From an uncultured Clostridia bacterium (GTDB lineage Bacteria > Bacillota > Clostridia > TANB77 > CAG-465), in the NCBI GenBank assembly GCA_949106495.1, contig CARYZD010000001.1:1-64000 (forward strand): DNA of 64,000 nt. Reading direction: 5' to 3'. The notes beneath the pieces are model-generated. The model made no database searches. It was given only the letters and a program-made list of their open reading frames with translations, and was not told the DNA's origin. This document shows positions 29,007 through 37,701 of this stretch, in pieces. A program made the position numbers and the translations under genes. Within the stretch, counting starts at the first letter, position 1; each line of letters opens with the position of its first letter.

Positions 29007-29636
29007 TTGTATAGCGACTTTAACATTAAAGAGTTTACACAACAATTACAAAATAGTTGTGCAAAAGCTCAAACAAAAAAAATAGATAAAGGAGAAATAA
29101 TTACAACATACATTAAAAATAGAAATCAGATATGTATCTTAAAAAGCGGCCTTGCTGACCTAGTAAGATATGATATTAATGGTAATAAAACAATTGTTGA
29201 AACTTTAAAAGAAAGTGATGTTTTTGGAGAAATATTCTTTCCCGTAATAACAAATAACGAATTATTTGTTGTTGCTAAATCTAAATGTGAAATAGTATAT
29301 TTTATATATGATGAAATAACAAAAAAATGTACAAGGAGTTGTAAATTTCATGATGTATTAAACACTAATTTACTAAAATTAATATTAAATAAAACTATAA
29401 GTCAAAATATACGAATTGAACTTTTAACAAAAAGAAGTATTAGAGAAAAACTTCAGTCATACTTTGCTACTCTTACTAAAAGTGGATTATCTAGAACTTT
29501 CTATATTCCTTTGTCTTATACTGACCTTGCAGATTATCTAAGTGTAGATAGAAGTGCTATGATGAGAGAATTAAAATCATTACAAGAAGAAGGATTTATT
29601 ACTAAAGACGGAAATAAAATAACTTTAAAATATTAA
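29007..29636 (+). CDS. Crp/Fnr-family transcriptional regulator
   Basis: A 209-residue regulator. The start is placed at TTG 29007, 6 bases after GAGGTG; a GTG at 28998 lies inside that site. Residues about 20-120 form the cyclic-nucleotide-binding-like beta-barrel (I-C-I-L-K-S-G-L-A-D-L-V-R-Y, D-V-F-G-E-I-F-F). A dimer helix follows, then a winged helix-turn-helix (about 150-209: Y-T-D-L-A-D-Y-L-S-V-D-R-S-A-M-M-R-E-L). Several cysteines are present (near residues 15, 42, 89, 104 and 108) but not in the classical FNR Fe-S spacing. It is divergent from nrdD and probably controls it in response to oxygen or redox state. A TATAAT lies at 28978. Confidence 0.85.
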   Translation: MYSDFNIKEFTQQLQNSCAKAQTKKIDKGEIITTYIKNRNQICILKSGLADLVRYDINGNKTIVETLKESDVFGEIFFPVITNNELFVVAKSKCEIVYFIYDEITKKCTRSCKFHDVLNTNLLKLILNKTISQNIRIELLTKRSIREKLQSYFATLTKSGLSRTFYIPLSYTDLADYLSVDRSAMMRELKSLQEEGFITKDGNKITLKY

Positions 29637-29670
29637 AAAGGTTAATCTAGAAAATATAGATTAACCTTTT
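29636..29670. terminator. Convergent terminator, Crp/Fnr gene / sseB-like gene
   Basis: A 14-bp perfect stem (29636-29649 with 29657-29670) runs from A-rich to T-rich ends, so it can terminate both convergent genes. Confidence 0.85.
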
Positions 29671-29674
29671 ATTA

Positions 29675-30418
29675 TTATTCTGCAATATAAATTGGTTCAA
29701 AACTTTGAGATACATTTTGACCAAGTTCTGTATTTGCTGGCAATAAATTAAGTGGCATACCATTTAAAAATGGTATAGCAGCACTTGCTATTGTATTAAA
29801 ATATTCCTTTTCATTTCCATTTGCATCTACTATTAATAAATAACTTAATTCTTCTTGTTTTGTCATAAGTAATAAATATGCTTTATTTACTTGTGGAATA
29901 TTTAAAAATAAATCTTTAAGTTTTTTTACTAGTTCGTCTGGATAATCTTTTGGAATTCCAAGTTCTACTTGTGTATCTTTTTCTACAATTGATTCTCTTG
30001 TAATATTTTGTTTTATCTCTTTAATCATCTGTTTTGTAAAAGCTAAATTACATCCCATAGGGTCAATAACAAAGCCTTCTAAATTATTATTATTTGTAGC
30101 AATCATTGAATAATCTTCAAATGTGTAAATAATAGATTGTTGTACTTTAGATTTTTGCCATTTATTTACTTCCTCATCGCTTGTAAATGCTATTAAAAAA
30201 TTTTTATCTTCTTTTGTTTTTATAACAGAAAATTGAATTTTTGTATCTTTTTCAACTTCAATTTTTCCACCACCCTTAGGTGCATTTTCTAATATTACTG
30301 GGCACAAAAATTTTGCTTTTAACACTTCTGATATAACATCACTTTGTGCCTCCATTGTTTTTTCTTCTTTTAATTTTTCTATTAATTCTAATAATTTGGT
30401 ATTATCTATTTTATTCAT
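29675..30418 (-). CDS. SseB-family protein
   Basis: A 247-residue soluble protein. The N-terminal half matches the SseB N-terminal domain pattern: an initial helix, a F-L-C-P-V-I strand, F-L-I-A-F-T-S-D-E-E and V-I-D-P-M-G-C-N-L (about residues 122-130). The C-terminal half fits the SseB C-terminal domain (V-K-K-L-K-D-L-F-L-N-I-P-Q-V-N-K-A-Y). SseB-like domains are common in Bacillota and appear to mediate protein interactions; no biochemical role is established. It is a lone gene with a GGAGG site. Confidence 0.75.
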   Translation of the reverse strand: MNKIDNTKLLELIEKLKEEKTMEAQSDVISEVLKAKFLCPVILENAPKGGGKIEVEKDTKIQFSVIKTKEDKNFLIAFTSDEEVNKWQKSKVQQSIIYTFEDYSMIATNNNNLEGFVIDPMGCNLAFTKQMIKEIKQNITRESIVEKDTQVELGIPKDYPDELVKKLKDLFLNIPQVNKAYLLLMTKQEELSYLLIVDANGNEKEYFNTIASAAIPFLNGMPLNLLPANTELGQNVSQSFEPIYIAE

Positions 30419-30586
30419 AAGTTTCCTCCTGATTATACTATAATATCACAAAAAGCTTTAAAAATCTACAAAATAAGTTCGGTTTATTGAACTTTATTAT
30501 AACTTTTCTTAATAATAATTATAATAAGGAGATTCTAGTATTAATATTCATCATGACATACTATTTTACGTTATATTACATATATT

Positions 30587-31087
30587 CTAGTTTTTAGATA
30601 TTTTTTTGTATCTCATATATGATGTATAAGAATTTGTAATTGTAAATAAAATTGACACTATAATTAATACTATATTTTTTGACCATATTCCTGCAAAAAC
30701 TAATGACATTGACATAGATATAAATATAGGTACTTTTACAAACATAAAGTTTTCATATAATGCTTTATACTGCCTTCCCCCTATAATATATCTTATATAT
30801 AACTCATAATATAAAATATAGAAAAAGCACATAATACCAAACCAAATATTTGCATTTTTTATATTAAAAGAATCCTTGCTAATTATTAAAACAATAATAT
30901 TTATTATATATAAAATTGCATTTATAATTAATAGAGTTCTATTTTTACCATATTTACTATTTTTTTCTTTACTATATTTTGGTTTTAATATTGTATGTAT
31001 TAAAACGATTGGTAAAATAGATAAAATTGCTAATACTATTCCTAGATAAGGTGTTGTGTTTGTGCTATAAAAACTTAATTCTTTCAT
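30587..31087 (-). CDS. Small integral membrane protein of unknown function
   Basis: A 166-residue protein with four to five predicted membrane helices (about residues 14-35, 50-69, 81-104 and 115-155), separated by short basic loops. A G-G-R-Q-Y-K-A-L-Y segment lies between helices 3 and 4. I do not recognise the family. It stands between the SseB-like gene and the cation antiporter gene in the same direction, with gaps of over 70 bases on both sides, so an operon is not evident. Confidence 0.6.
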   Translation of the reverse strand: MKELSFYSTNTTPYLGIVLAILSILPIVLIHTILKPKYSKEKNSKYGKNRTLLIINAILYIINIIVLIISKDSFNIKNANIWFGIMCFFYILYYELYIRYIIGGRQYKALYENFMFVKVPIFISMSMSLVFAGIWSKNIVLIIVSILFTITNSYTSYMRYKKISKN

Positions 31088-31130
31088 TTTTCTCTCCTAA
31101 ATATAATTAATTATATCATATAAAGTAAAA

Positions 31131-31160
31131 AAGAAAAAAGAGTTTCTATTAAGAAACTCT
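31131..31160 (-). terminator. Terminator of the cation antiporter gene
   Basis: A 9-bp perfect stem (31139-31147 with 31152-31160) is followed on the minus strand by a T-rich run. Confidence 0.8.
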
Positions 31161-32109
31161 ATATAATTAAACTTGCTATATATCCACTATACATTAGCAA
31201 GTATACCATTCCATTAAATCTAGTCATTGTATCTTTTTTACCTAAACATGCAAAAACCATAAGCAATATACTAGATATAATTAATAGTATAAAATCCGTA
31301 TTATATGAAATGCTATAAGCTATTGGACTTATTAGTGATGTAGCTCCAAGTATTAATAATAAATTAAAAATATTAGAACCAACTATATTTCCTATTGCAA
31401 TATCAATTTCCTTTTTAAAAGCTGCAACAACTGATGTTATAAGTTCTGGTAAACTAGTTCCAATAGCAACAATTGTTACACTTATTATTCTCTCAGATAC
31501 CCCTAATGTCTTTGCAACTTCAACTGCGTTATTAACACTTATGTCTCCTCCAAACTTTAATAATAAGATTCCTCCAATTATTTTAAAAATAGATAATACC
31601 ATATCTTTCTTTGTAATATTACTTTTAATATTAGATGTTTGACTCATAGACTTTTTAGCAATTCTTATTGTATAAATAATAAAACATACAAAAACAATAA
31701 ATAATATAATCCCATCATTTCTACTAATTGTTCCACCTAAATTTGCAAGTATAAATACAAGAACTGTAGCAAAAATCATTATTGGTATATCATATTTCTT
31801 GGTAGTTTTTTGAAATACAAGTGGACATACTATAGACGTTAATCCTAAAATTAACAGTAAGTTACATATATTACTCCCTATTACATTTCCTATAGAAATA
31901 TCTGAATGTCCTTCAAATGCTGATGTAAAACTAACCATAAATTCTGGCATAGAAGTTCCAATTGATACTATAGTAAGTCCTATAATAATCTCTGGAATAT
32001 GGTACTTACGAGCAATAGCACTTGCGCCATCTACTAACCATTGTGCACCAAGCATTAGCATTGCAAATCCAATAGCAATGAATACAATATTTTGTATCAT
32101 ATAAATCAT
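31159..32109 (-). CDS. Calcium/sodium antiporter (CaCA family, YrbG-like)
   Basis: A 316-residue membrane protein with ten predicted helices in two homologous halves. Each half carries the ion-binding alpha-repeat. The first shows I-S-I-G-T-S-M-P-E-F with G-N-V-I-G-S-N-I-C-N-L-L-L. The second shows A-I-G-T-S-L-P-E-L-I-T-S with G-N-I-V-G-S-N-I-F-N-L-L-L. The two glutamates in the P-E motifs coordinate Ca2+ and Na+ in known exchangers. It probably exports calcium in exchange for sodium or protons. Two in-frame ATGs (32109 and 32100) both have a usable AAGGAAAGG site, so the start is uncertain by three codons. Confidence 0.9.
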   Translation of the reverse strand: MIYMIQNIVFIAIGFAMLMLGAQWLVDGASAIARKYHIPEIIIGLTIVSIGTSMPEFMVSFTSAFEGHSDISIGNVIGSNICNLLLILGLTSIVCPLVFQKTTKKYDIPIMIFATVLVFILANLGGTISRNDGIILFIVFVCFIIYTIRIAKKSMSQTSNIKSNITKKDMVLSIFKIIGGILLLKFGGDISVNNAVEVAKTLGVSERIISVTIVAIGTSLPELITSVVAAFKKEIDIAIGNIVGSNIFNLLLILGATSLISPIAYSISYNTDFILLIISSILLMVFACLGKKDTMTRFNGMVYLLMYSGYIASLII

Positions 32110-32231
32110 TCCTTTCCTTTTATAAATTTACGCTCTAAGCTAAAAAACATTCTTAAGTTTAACGAATGTTATAAAATTTTCATGCAAAATATATTATAAC
32201 ATTTTTTAATCTTTTTTTCAATATAAAAAGA

Positions 32232-32260
32232 AAGAAAAAAACAGGTTATTTCAACCTGTT
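32232..32260 (-). terminator. Terminator of the apt-mtnN operon
   Basis: An 8-bp perfect stem, AACAGGTT with AACCTGTT (32240-32247 and 32253-32260), is followed on the minus strand by a run of T. Confidence 0.8.
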
Positions 32261-32958
32261 TAATTACATAATAATTGTTTTAGAAATTTAGCACCTCTTT
32301 TTGATGAAATTTTCAAATATTCATCAAATGTAATATTGTTATTACCACTTGGTGTATCAGATATACTACGTATTACAATAAACGGAATATTATCTAATAA
32401 ACATGTCTGGGCAATTGCTGCTCCTTCCATCTCAACACAAATAGCATTAAATTCTTCATAAATATTATTTGCAATATTTTTATCTGTACAAAAAATATCT
32501 CCTGATGCTACTATTCCAACATGTACATTATAGTCCTTTTCTTCATCTAAAACTTGTATAGTATCCTTACACTTTTCTAATAGTTCTTTATCTGAATTTA
32601 TATATTTTCCAATACCTGTAATGTATCCTTTTTCATGTCCAAAAGCTGTAATATCAAAATCATATTGCACAAGTTTTTCTGCAATGACAATATCTGTAAC
32701 TTTTAAATCATCCTTTATTCCACCTGCTGTACCTATATTTACAACATACTCAATATCATACTTATCAATTAATATTTGTGTTGTTCTTGCTGCATTTACT
32801 TTACCAATACCACATTCAACAAGTACACATTCTTTTGAGAATATATTTCCTTCAAAAAAACTTAGATTATATATTTTATTCTCTTTTATGTTAGTCATAA
32901 TATTTTTTATTTCTTGCATTTCCTCATTCATTGCAGCTATAATTCCAATTTTTTTCAT
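32260..32958 (-). CDS. mtnN: 5'-methylthioadenosine/S-adenosylhomocysteine nucleosidase
   Basis: A 232-residue enzyme that removes adenine from MTA and SAH, recycling methylation and polyamine by-products. The start is ATG 32958, behind AAGGAGAAT. Family marks are the N-terminal G-I-I-A-A-M-N-E-E, N-I-G-T-A-G-G (about residues 75-81), V-E-M-E-G-A-A-I-A-Q (about residues 168-177) containing the catalytic glutamates, and S-D-T-P-S-G. It begins only 2 bases after the stop codon of apt. Apt salvages the adenine that this enzyme releases, which makes the operon functionally coherent. Confidence 0.94.
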   Translation of the reverse strand: MKKIGIIAAMNEEMQEIKNIMTNIKENKIYNLSFFEGNIFSKECVLVECGIGKVNAARTTQILIDKYDIEYVVNIGTAGGIKDDLKVTDIVIAEKLVQYDFDITAFGHEKGYITGIGKYINSDKELLEKCKDTIQVLDEEKDYNVHVGIVASGDIFCTDKNIANNIYEEFNAICVEMEGAAIAQTCLLDNIPFIVIRSISDTPSGNNNITFDEYLKISSKRGAKFLKQLLCN

Positions 32959-32960
32959 TC

Positions 32961-33485
32961 TTATTCTCCTTTGTATTCTATACAAGATACAATGTCATAT
33001 CCTGCAAGCAATTTTCTAGCCTTTAAATCTACTAGTTCAATTAAAGAACATATCCTTACAACATTTCCTCCTAATGATTCAACCATGTCTATAATTGCTT
33101 TTAATGTTCCTCCTGTTGCAATTAAATCATCAACAATTACAACTCTATCACCTTGTTTTACACTATCTTTGTGCATTTCTAAAACTGCACTACCATATTC
33201 TAAATCATATGACTTGGATATTGTTTTTCTAGGCAATTTTCCTTTTTTTCTAACTGGTACAAAAGATTTATTAAGATTATATGATATAGGCATACCAAAA
33301 ATAAATCCTCTAGATTCTGGTGCAACAACTACATCAAATTCTATATTGGATAATTTTTCTTGCATACTATCAATTGCAAGTTTTAATCCATCTTTATCTC
33401 CAATTACTGATGTAACATCTCTAAATACAATGCCCTTTTTAGGAAAGTCAATAATACTTTCTACATAATCCTCTAAATTTTTCAT
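32961..33485 (-). CDS. apt: Adenine phosphoribosyltransferase
   Basis: A 174-residue purine salvage enzyme joining adenine and PRPP to give AMP. The PRPP-binding signature is V-V-I-V-D-D-L-I-A-T-G-G-T-L-K-A (about residues 117-132). The adenine-site segment A-P-E-S-R-G-F-I-F-G and the F-R-D-V-T start region (about residues 22-26) are also typical. The length is normal for the family. GGGAGG precedes the ATG. It is the first gene of a two-gene operon with mtnN. Confidence 0.95.
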   Translation of the reverse strand: MKNLEDYVESIIDFPKKGIVFRDVTSVIGDKDGLKLAIDSMQEKLSNIEFDVVVAPESRGFIFGMPISYNLNKSFVPVRKKGKLPRKTISKSYDLEYGSAVLEMHKDSVKQGDRVVIVDDLIATGGTLKAIIDMVESLGGNVVRICSLIELVDLKARKLLAGYDIVSCIEYKGE

Positions 33486-33563
33486 AAGATACTACCTCCC
33501 ATATATTTTTTCATGAGAATTATATCACAGATTATGTCAAAAATAAACATATTAAGTATATTT

Positions 33564-34457
33564 TTATACTATTGTTCCACCATTTACATGTATTATTTGT
33601 CCTGTAACATATCTTGAATCGTCACAAGCTAAATATAAATATGCTGGTGCAAGTTCAAATGGTTGACCCGCTCTTTTAAGTGGTACATCACTTCCAAATA
33701 CCATTACCTCTTCTTCTGAAAAAGATGCAGGTATAAGTGGTGTCCATATTGGTCCTGGAGCAACTGCATTAACTCTTATTTTCTTGTCTGCTAAGGACAA
33801 AGATAATGATTTAGTAAATACTGTTATTGCGCCTTTTGTTGCAGAATAATCTATTAAATTTGCTTTACCATCAAAAGCTGTTATTGATGTAGTGTTTATT
33901 ATACAGGAATTCTCTTTTAAATGTGGTAAAACAGCTTTCGTTAAATAGAAAAATGAGAAAATATTTGTTTCAAATGTTTCTTTTAATTGCTCTGTAGATA
34001 TATCTAATATACTTTTTTGAGGATATTGAACACCACAATTATTTATTAAAATATCAATTTTATTAAACTCTTTTAAAGTACATTCAGCAATATGCTTTGA
34101 AAATTCTTCTTCTTTCATATCTCCTTGTAATAATAAGCATCTTCTTCCTGTAGACTCTATTATTTTTTTAGTTAAATTTGCATCTTCTGTTTCATTGTAA
34201 TATGGTATTACAATATCAGCTCCTTCTTTTGCAAATAAAATAGCTACTGCTCTTCCAATTCCACTGTCTCCTCCTGTTATAATAACTACTTTATTTCTTA
34301 ACTTACAACTAGGTATATAATTTGGATCTTCAAAAATTGGTCTTGGATTCATTAAATATTCCATTCCTGGTTGAACATCTTGATGCTGTGGTGGAAATGC
34401 TATTGGTACATTTTCACATTCTTTTTGTAAATATAAATAATCTAATTTTGGATACAT
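33564..34457 (-). CDS. Short-chain dehydrogenase/reductase (YghA/GspA39-like)
   Basis: A 297-residue SDR with the long N-terminal extension typical of the YghA/general-stress dehydrogenase group (P-P-Q-H-Q-D-V-Q-P-G, about residues 22-31). The NAD(P)-binding motif is T-G-G-D-S-G-I-G-R (about residues 60-68). N-N-C-G-V-Q-Y is next, and the catalytic Y-S-A-T-K lies near residue 209. The substrate is probably a sugar, polyol or aldehyde, but it cannot be assigned. A good AAGGAGG site precedes the ATG. It is a single-gene unit beside the second Rpn gene. Confidence 0.82.
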   Translation of the reverse strand: MYPKLDYLYLQKECENVPIAFPPQHQDVQPGMEYLMNPRPIFEDPNYIPSCKLRNKVVIITGGDSGIGRAVAILFAKEGADIVIPYYNETEDANLTKKIIESTGRRCLLLQGDMKEEEFSKHIAECTLKEFNKIDILINNCGVQYPQKSILDISTEQLKETFETNIFSFFYLTKAVLPHLKENSCIINTTSITAFDGKANLIDYSATKGAITVFTKSLSLSLADKKIRVNAVAPGPIWTPLIPASFSEEEVMVFGSDVPLKRAGQPFELAPAYLYLACDDSRYVTGQIIHVNGGTIV

Positions 34458-34521
34458 AAAATTAACCTCCTTTTTAATATTAACCTATTTATAATCTATG
34501 CAAAAAAAAATTTTTTGATAT

Positions 34522-34552
34522 ACAAAAAGGTGAGATACCATATCTCACCTTT
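34522..34552 (-). terminator. Terminator of the second Rpn gene
   Basis: A 12-bp perfect stem (34526-34537 with 34541-34552) with a 3-base loop is followed on the minus strand by a short T-run. Confidence 0.75.
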
Positions 34553-34557
34553 AATAT

Positions 34558-35463
34558 TTATATTTTTTCAATTTCTTCTTTAGATAAACCTGTGATTTCT
34601 ACAATTTCATCTACTGACATATTTTTTTCTAATAATATCTTTGCAATTTCTACTTTTCCTTCTTTAATCCCCTCTACAATACCTTCTTTTCTACCATCTC
34701 TAAGACCTTCTGCTCTTCCTTCATTATATCCAGTTTTTCTTAATGCTATCTCATCCATTATTGCTTTCTCTCTCATCTTGGCTAGCCATCTTTCATGCTC
34801 ATCTTGACTTATCTTATCTAGTTCTTCTTTGGCTTTTCTTATATCCTCATTCTCACTCATAATTGAATCCTCCAACTCTTCTGGATTTTTTATGAATTTG
34901 CTCCATGCTAGTAATTTTTTATCTTCTTTTTCTAACTTATTCATTTTCTCCAGTTTACTTAGTTCAATTATATGGATTTCTAGCTTATTTGTCAATATTA
35001 TGCTACTATACTTTTCTTCTCTAATGCTCCATTTTGTATGATATTTTGGTATCTCTTTTAATTTTTCTATTCCAAAATCTGTTATTAGTATGCATATTGT
35101 TCTTTTGGTATTATCATAACTTTCTCCACTTTCTACTGACCCTGAATACATTCTTGACCAATACCATAATATTCTATCTGCTATATATTCATTTCTTGCT
35201 ACTTGCATCTCTAAATCTATATTATTACATTCATTTGCTACTACTCTTACATCTAGTATTCCCATTTTATTTTCTAGCAAATCTCTTTCTAGTATTGGGG
35301 TATATTTTAAATCTATTATTTCAAATTCTATTCCTGTTACTGCTTTTATTAAACTTCTTGTTATATCTTCATTTCCTTTATATCCAAATAATCTTTTAAA
35401 TACATAGTCGTTTGTCGGTATTAATATTTTTTTATCTTTATTTTCTGCCTTATTTTTTTCCAT
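34558..35463 (-). CDS. Rpn-family PD-(D/E)XK nuclease/putative transposase, copy 2
   Basis: A 301-residue member of the Rpn/PDDEXK_2 family, closely similar to the copy at 57655-58533 throughout. The start region T-N-D-Y-V-F-K-R-L-F-G is followed by the nuclease core M-G-I-L-D-V-R-V and I-D-L-E-M-Q-V (about residues 67-86). The C-terminus has Gly/Lys/Glu-rich heptads (E-G-R-A-E-G-L-R-D-G-R-K-E-G), then a short helical module V-D-E-I-V-E-I-T-G-L-S. GGAGG precedes the ATG. A 90-bp upstream element with promoter and palindrome is shared with copy 3. Family members promote RecA-independent recombination. Confidence 0.88.
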   Translation of the reverse strand: MEKNKAENKDKKILIPTNDYVFKRLFGYKGNEDITRSLIKAVTGIEFEIIDLKYTPILERDLLENKMGILDVRVVANECNNIDLEMQVARNEYIADRILWYWSRMYSGSVESGESYDNTKRTICILITDFGIEKLKEIPKYHTKWSIREEKYSSIILTNKLEIHIIELSKLEKMNKLEKEDKKLLAWSKFIKNPEELEDSIMSENEDIRKAKEELDKISQDEHERWLAKMREKAIMDEIALRKTGYNEGRAEGLRDGRKEGIVEGIKEGKVEIAKILLEKNMSVDEIVEITGLSKEEIEKI

Positions 35464-35523
35464 TTATTCCTCCATTTAAACATTAATTTTTTAAAAGCTT
35501 TTTAGTTGTGTACCCAAATATTT

Positions 35524-35614
35524 ATTATACTCTTAAACTTAGTATTTTCAATACTTTTGCCCTAACTTTCGGTCGTAAAATTACGAGCATTTCTTAAAAT
35601 TTTTTTGTTAAAAA
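35524..35614 (-). promoter_or_regulatory. Conserved upstream element of Rpn copy 2 (promoter plus palindrome)
   Basis: On the minus strand this holds a palindrome TCGTAA-TT-TTACGA, a hairpin around the -35 TTGAAA (35546-35551), a 16-base spacer and a -10 TATAAT (35524-35529). About 80 percent of its 91 bases match 58581-58670 upstream of Rpn copy 3. Confidence 0.75.
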
Positions 35615-35645
35615 ATGAGTACTATTTTTATATTAGTACTCATTT
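35605..35645 (-). terminator. Terminator of the fatty-acid synthesis operon
   Basis: A 12-bp perfect stem (35613-35624 with 35634-35645) includes the last codons of the alpha-CTD-like gene and is followed on the minus strand by a T-run. It marks the 3' end of the acc/fab operon. Confidence 0.85.
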
Positions 35646-35863
35646 CCTTTTATATCTAATCCTTTTAGTTGAAGTTTTATAACTATTGATTGTATATCAC
35701 TTTGGACAAAATCTAAATTTCTTAGTTCTTTTCTTGTATGATTACAAAGCTTACCTATAGTATCTATTTCATTTGTTTTTAGTTTTAGACAAATATTTGT
35801 ATTTAAATCTAAATTTTCAACATCATCTTTAAGTATTTTATTATCTATTCTTTTCTTATTCAT
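35633..35863 (-). CDS. Free-standing RNA polymerase alpha-CTD-like protein
   Basis: A 76-residue protein whose residues 15-73 follow the pattern of the RNA polymerase alpha-subunit C-terminal domain. It has V-E-N-L-D-L-N-T-N-I-C-L-K-L, then I-D-T-I-G-K-L-C-N-H-T, then E-L-R-N-L-D-F and a closing helix ending L-K-G-L-D-I. In RpoA this helix-hairpin-helix fold binds DNA and activators. No N-terminal dimerisation domain is present, so it cannot replace RpoA. It overlaps the end of the fabK-like gene by 8 bp, with GAGG 8 bases before its ATG, and is the last gene of the fab operon. The function is unknown; a DNA- or nucleotide-binding accessory role is a guess. Confidence 0.72.
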   Translation of the reverse strand: MNKKRIDNKILKDDVENLDLNTNICLKLKTNEIDTIGKLCNHTRKELRNLDFVQSDIQSIVIKLQLKGLDIKGNEY

Positions 35864-36923
35864 ATTCTTTCGCCTCTTTAACTAATTCATTTATAAGATT
35901 TTTGGCAGTAGTTATCTTATCTATTCTATCCACATTATCTCCGCAAAATATTAATCCATTGTCAACATCACCATTTACAGAATTAATTAATGCTTTTGTT
36001 ATACAATATGGTATTGTTTTTCTATCACAAGTTTTTATACAATTAAAACATTTTTTTAGTTTAAATTCAGGTAAATTATTTAAAAATTTATTTTTTATCG
36101 CTCTGCCTGGCATACCTACTGGACTTTTAATTATGATTACATCATCTTTAGTTGCTTTAACATATGCCTCTTTAAACTTAATATCTGCATCACACTCTTC
36201 TGTTGCAACAAATCTTGTTGCAATTTGAACTCCATCAGCATTATTTTTAAATGCTTTTACTATATCTTTACCATCATAAATGCCACCTGCCGCTATAACT
36301 GGTATATTCTTGCCATATTTTTCTTCATATTTTTTAGTAACTTCTTTTACTTTAGACACAATGTCATAAATATTTACATCATCTTTATTTAATTCTTCTA
36401 ATTTAAATCCAAGATGACCACCAGCTTTTGGTCCTTCAACTACAATCATATCTGGAACATAGTTATATTTAGTAGTCCATAATTTGCATATTAAATTTGC
36501 TGCTCTATCACTTGATACAATAGGTGCAATCATAGTATTTGTTCCTTTTATAAGCTCTGGTAAATTTTTAGGAAGTCCAGCACCAGAAATAATTATATCT
36601 GCACCTGATATGGCTGCTTTTTTTACCATTTCCTCATAATTTGTTGTAACACACATTATATTTACACCAATCATACCATTATTTTCACTTATGCTTTTGG
36701 CTCCCTTGATATTTTTATCTAATGCTCTATAATTTGCTTCATATGTGTTAGTTTCAAAATCTTCTTCTCGAAATCCTATTTGAGCTGCAGAAATTACTCC
36801 AAGACCTCCACATTTTGCAACATTTCCTGCTAAGTTTGCAAGTGACACACCAACGCCCATTCCCCCTTGAATTATTGGCACTGTTAAAGTCTTATTTCCT
36901 ATTTTTAGTTTTGGTAAATCCAT
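35856..36923 (-). CDS. FabK / nitronate monooxygenase-family flavoprotein
   Basis: A 355-residue FMN enzyme of COG2070. The N-terminus P-I-I-Q-G-G-M-G-V-G-V-S and C-G-G-L-G-V-I-S-A-A-Q-I-G are the family signature. The FMN phosphate site appears as A-A-G-G-I-Y-D-G and G-V-Q-I-A-T-R-F-V-A-T-E-E-C. The C-terminal 60 residues carry a cysteine-containing extension (C-F-N-C-I-K-T-C) that classical FabK (about 320 residues) lacks. Its place in the fab operon argues for enoyl-ACP reductase II, reducing enoyl-ACP with NAD(P)H. The extension and the adjacent fabI leave room for a nitroalkane- or quinone-reducing role. Confidence 0.7.
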   Translation of the reverse strand: MDLPKLKIGNKTLTVPIIQGGMGVGVSLANLAGNVAKCGGLGVISAAQIGFREEDFETNTYEANYRALDKNIKGAKSISENNGMIGVNIMCVTTNYEEMVKKAAISGADIIISGAGLPKNLPELIKGTNTMIAPIVSSDRAANLICKLWTTKYNYVPDMIVVEGPKAGGHLGFKLEELNKDDVNIYDIVSKVKEVTKKYEEKYGKNIPVIAAGGIYDGKDIVKAFKNNADGVQIATRFVATEECDADIKFKEAYVKATKDDVIIIKSPVGMPGRAIKNKFLNNLPEFKLKKCFNCIKTCDRKTIPYCITKALINSVNGDVDNGLIFCGDNVDRIDKITTAKNLINELVKEAKEYE

Positions 36924-36931
36924 TATGCCTC

Positions 36932-37699
36932 CTATATTCCCATAATTGAGTAACCATTATCTGCATAGATTACTTGACCTGTAATTGAACTAGATAATTC
37001 ACTACATAAAAAGCTAATTACATTTCCTACTTCTGTTGTAGTAACATTTCTCTTAAGTGGTGCATTATTTTCAACTACATCAAGAATAGAACTAAAGTTT
37101 TGAATTCCTTTCGCAGATAATGTTTTTATTGGTCCAGCAGATACTGCATTAACTCTAATTCCTTCTTCTCCCATATTTGATGCAAGATATCTAACACTTG
37201 CCTCTAGTGCTGCTTTTGCAACTCCCATAACATTATATCCTGGAAATACTTTAGTTGAGCCATGATAAGTAAGACAAACTATGCTTCCTCCCTCAGATAA
37301 AAGTTCAACTTCTCTTGCTTTCCTTGCTACAAGTACTAGTGAATAAGCACTTACTTCATTTGCATGTAAAAATCCTTCTTTACTTGTATAAATAAATTCT
37401 CCTCTTAAATCTTGTGTATTTGCATGAGCTATGCAATGAACAATAGCATCTAATTTATCATGCTTAGCTTTAAGTTTAGAAAACAAAGATTCTACTTTTT
37501 TCTCATCACTAACATCACACTCAAAAGCTTTTGCACCTTTAAATTCACTTATTAGTTCTTCTATTTTCTCTTTATTTTCTTCTCCCATATATGTAAAATA
37601 TAATTTTGCTCCTTGTTCATATGCAGCCTTTGCAGCTCCATAAGCAATTGACCATTTATTTCTTATTCCCATAATTAATATTTTCTTTTTCTTTAACAT
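36932..37699 (-). CDS. fabI: Enoyl-ACP reductase I
   Basis: A 255-residue SDR-type enoyl-[acyl-carrier-protein] reductase that catalyses the last step of each elongation cycle. It has the atypical NAD-binding start G-I-R-N-K-W-S-I-A-Y-G (about residues 11-21), the catalytic pair Y-x6-K in Y-N-V-M-G-V-A-K (about residues 155-162) and the S-A-G-P-I-K-T-L-S-A-K-G loop, all specific to FabI. GGAGG precedes the ATG. It lies 2 bp after accA. The FabI fold is the target of triclosan; the FabK-like neighbour could provide a bypass. Confidence 0.9.
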   Translation of the reverse strand: MLKKKKILIMGIRNKWSIAYGAAKAAYEQGAKLYFTYMGEENKEKIEELISEFKGAKAFECDVSDEKKVESLFSKLKAKHDKLDAIVHCIAHANTQDLRGEFIYTSKEGFLHANEVSAYSLVLVARKAREVELLSEGGSIVCLTYHGSTKVFPGYNVMGVAKAALEASVRYLASNMGEEGIRVNAVSAGPIKTLSAKGIQNFSSILDVVENNAPLKRNVTTTEVGNVISFLCSELSSSITGQVIYADNGYSIMGI

Positions 37700-37701
37700 C
37701 T

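Noticed and set aside
35633..35863. Truncated rpoA pseudogene
   Set aside because: It has its own ribosome binding site and intact frame, overlaps the upstream gene in operon fashion and lacks any remnant of the alpha N-terminal domain. It looks like a genuine small gene.
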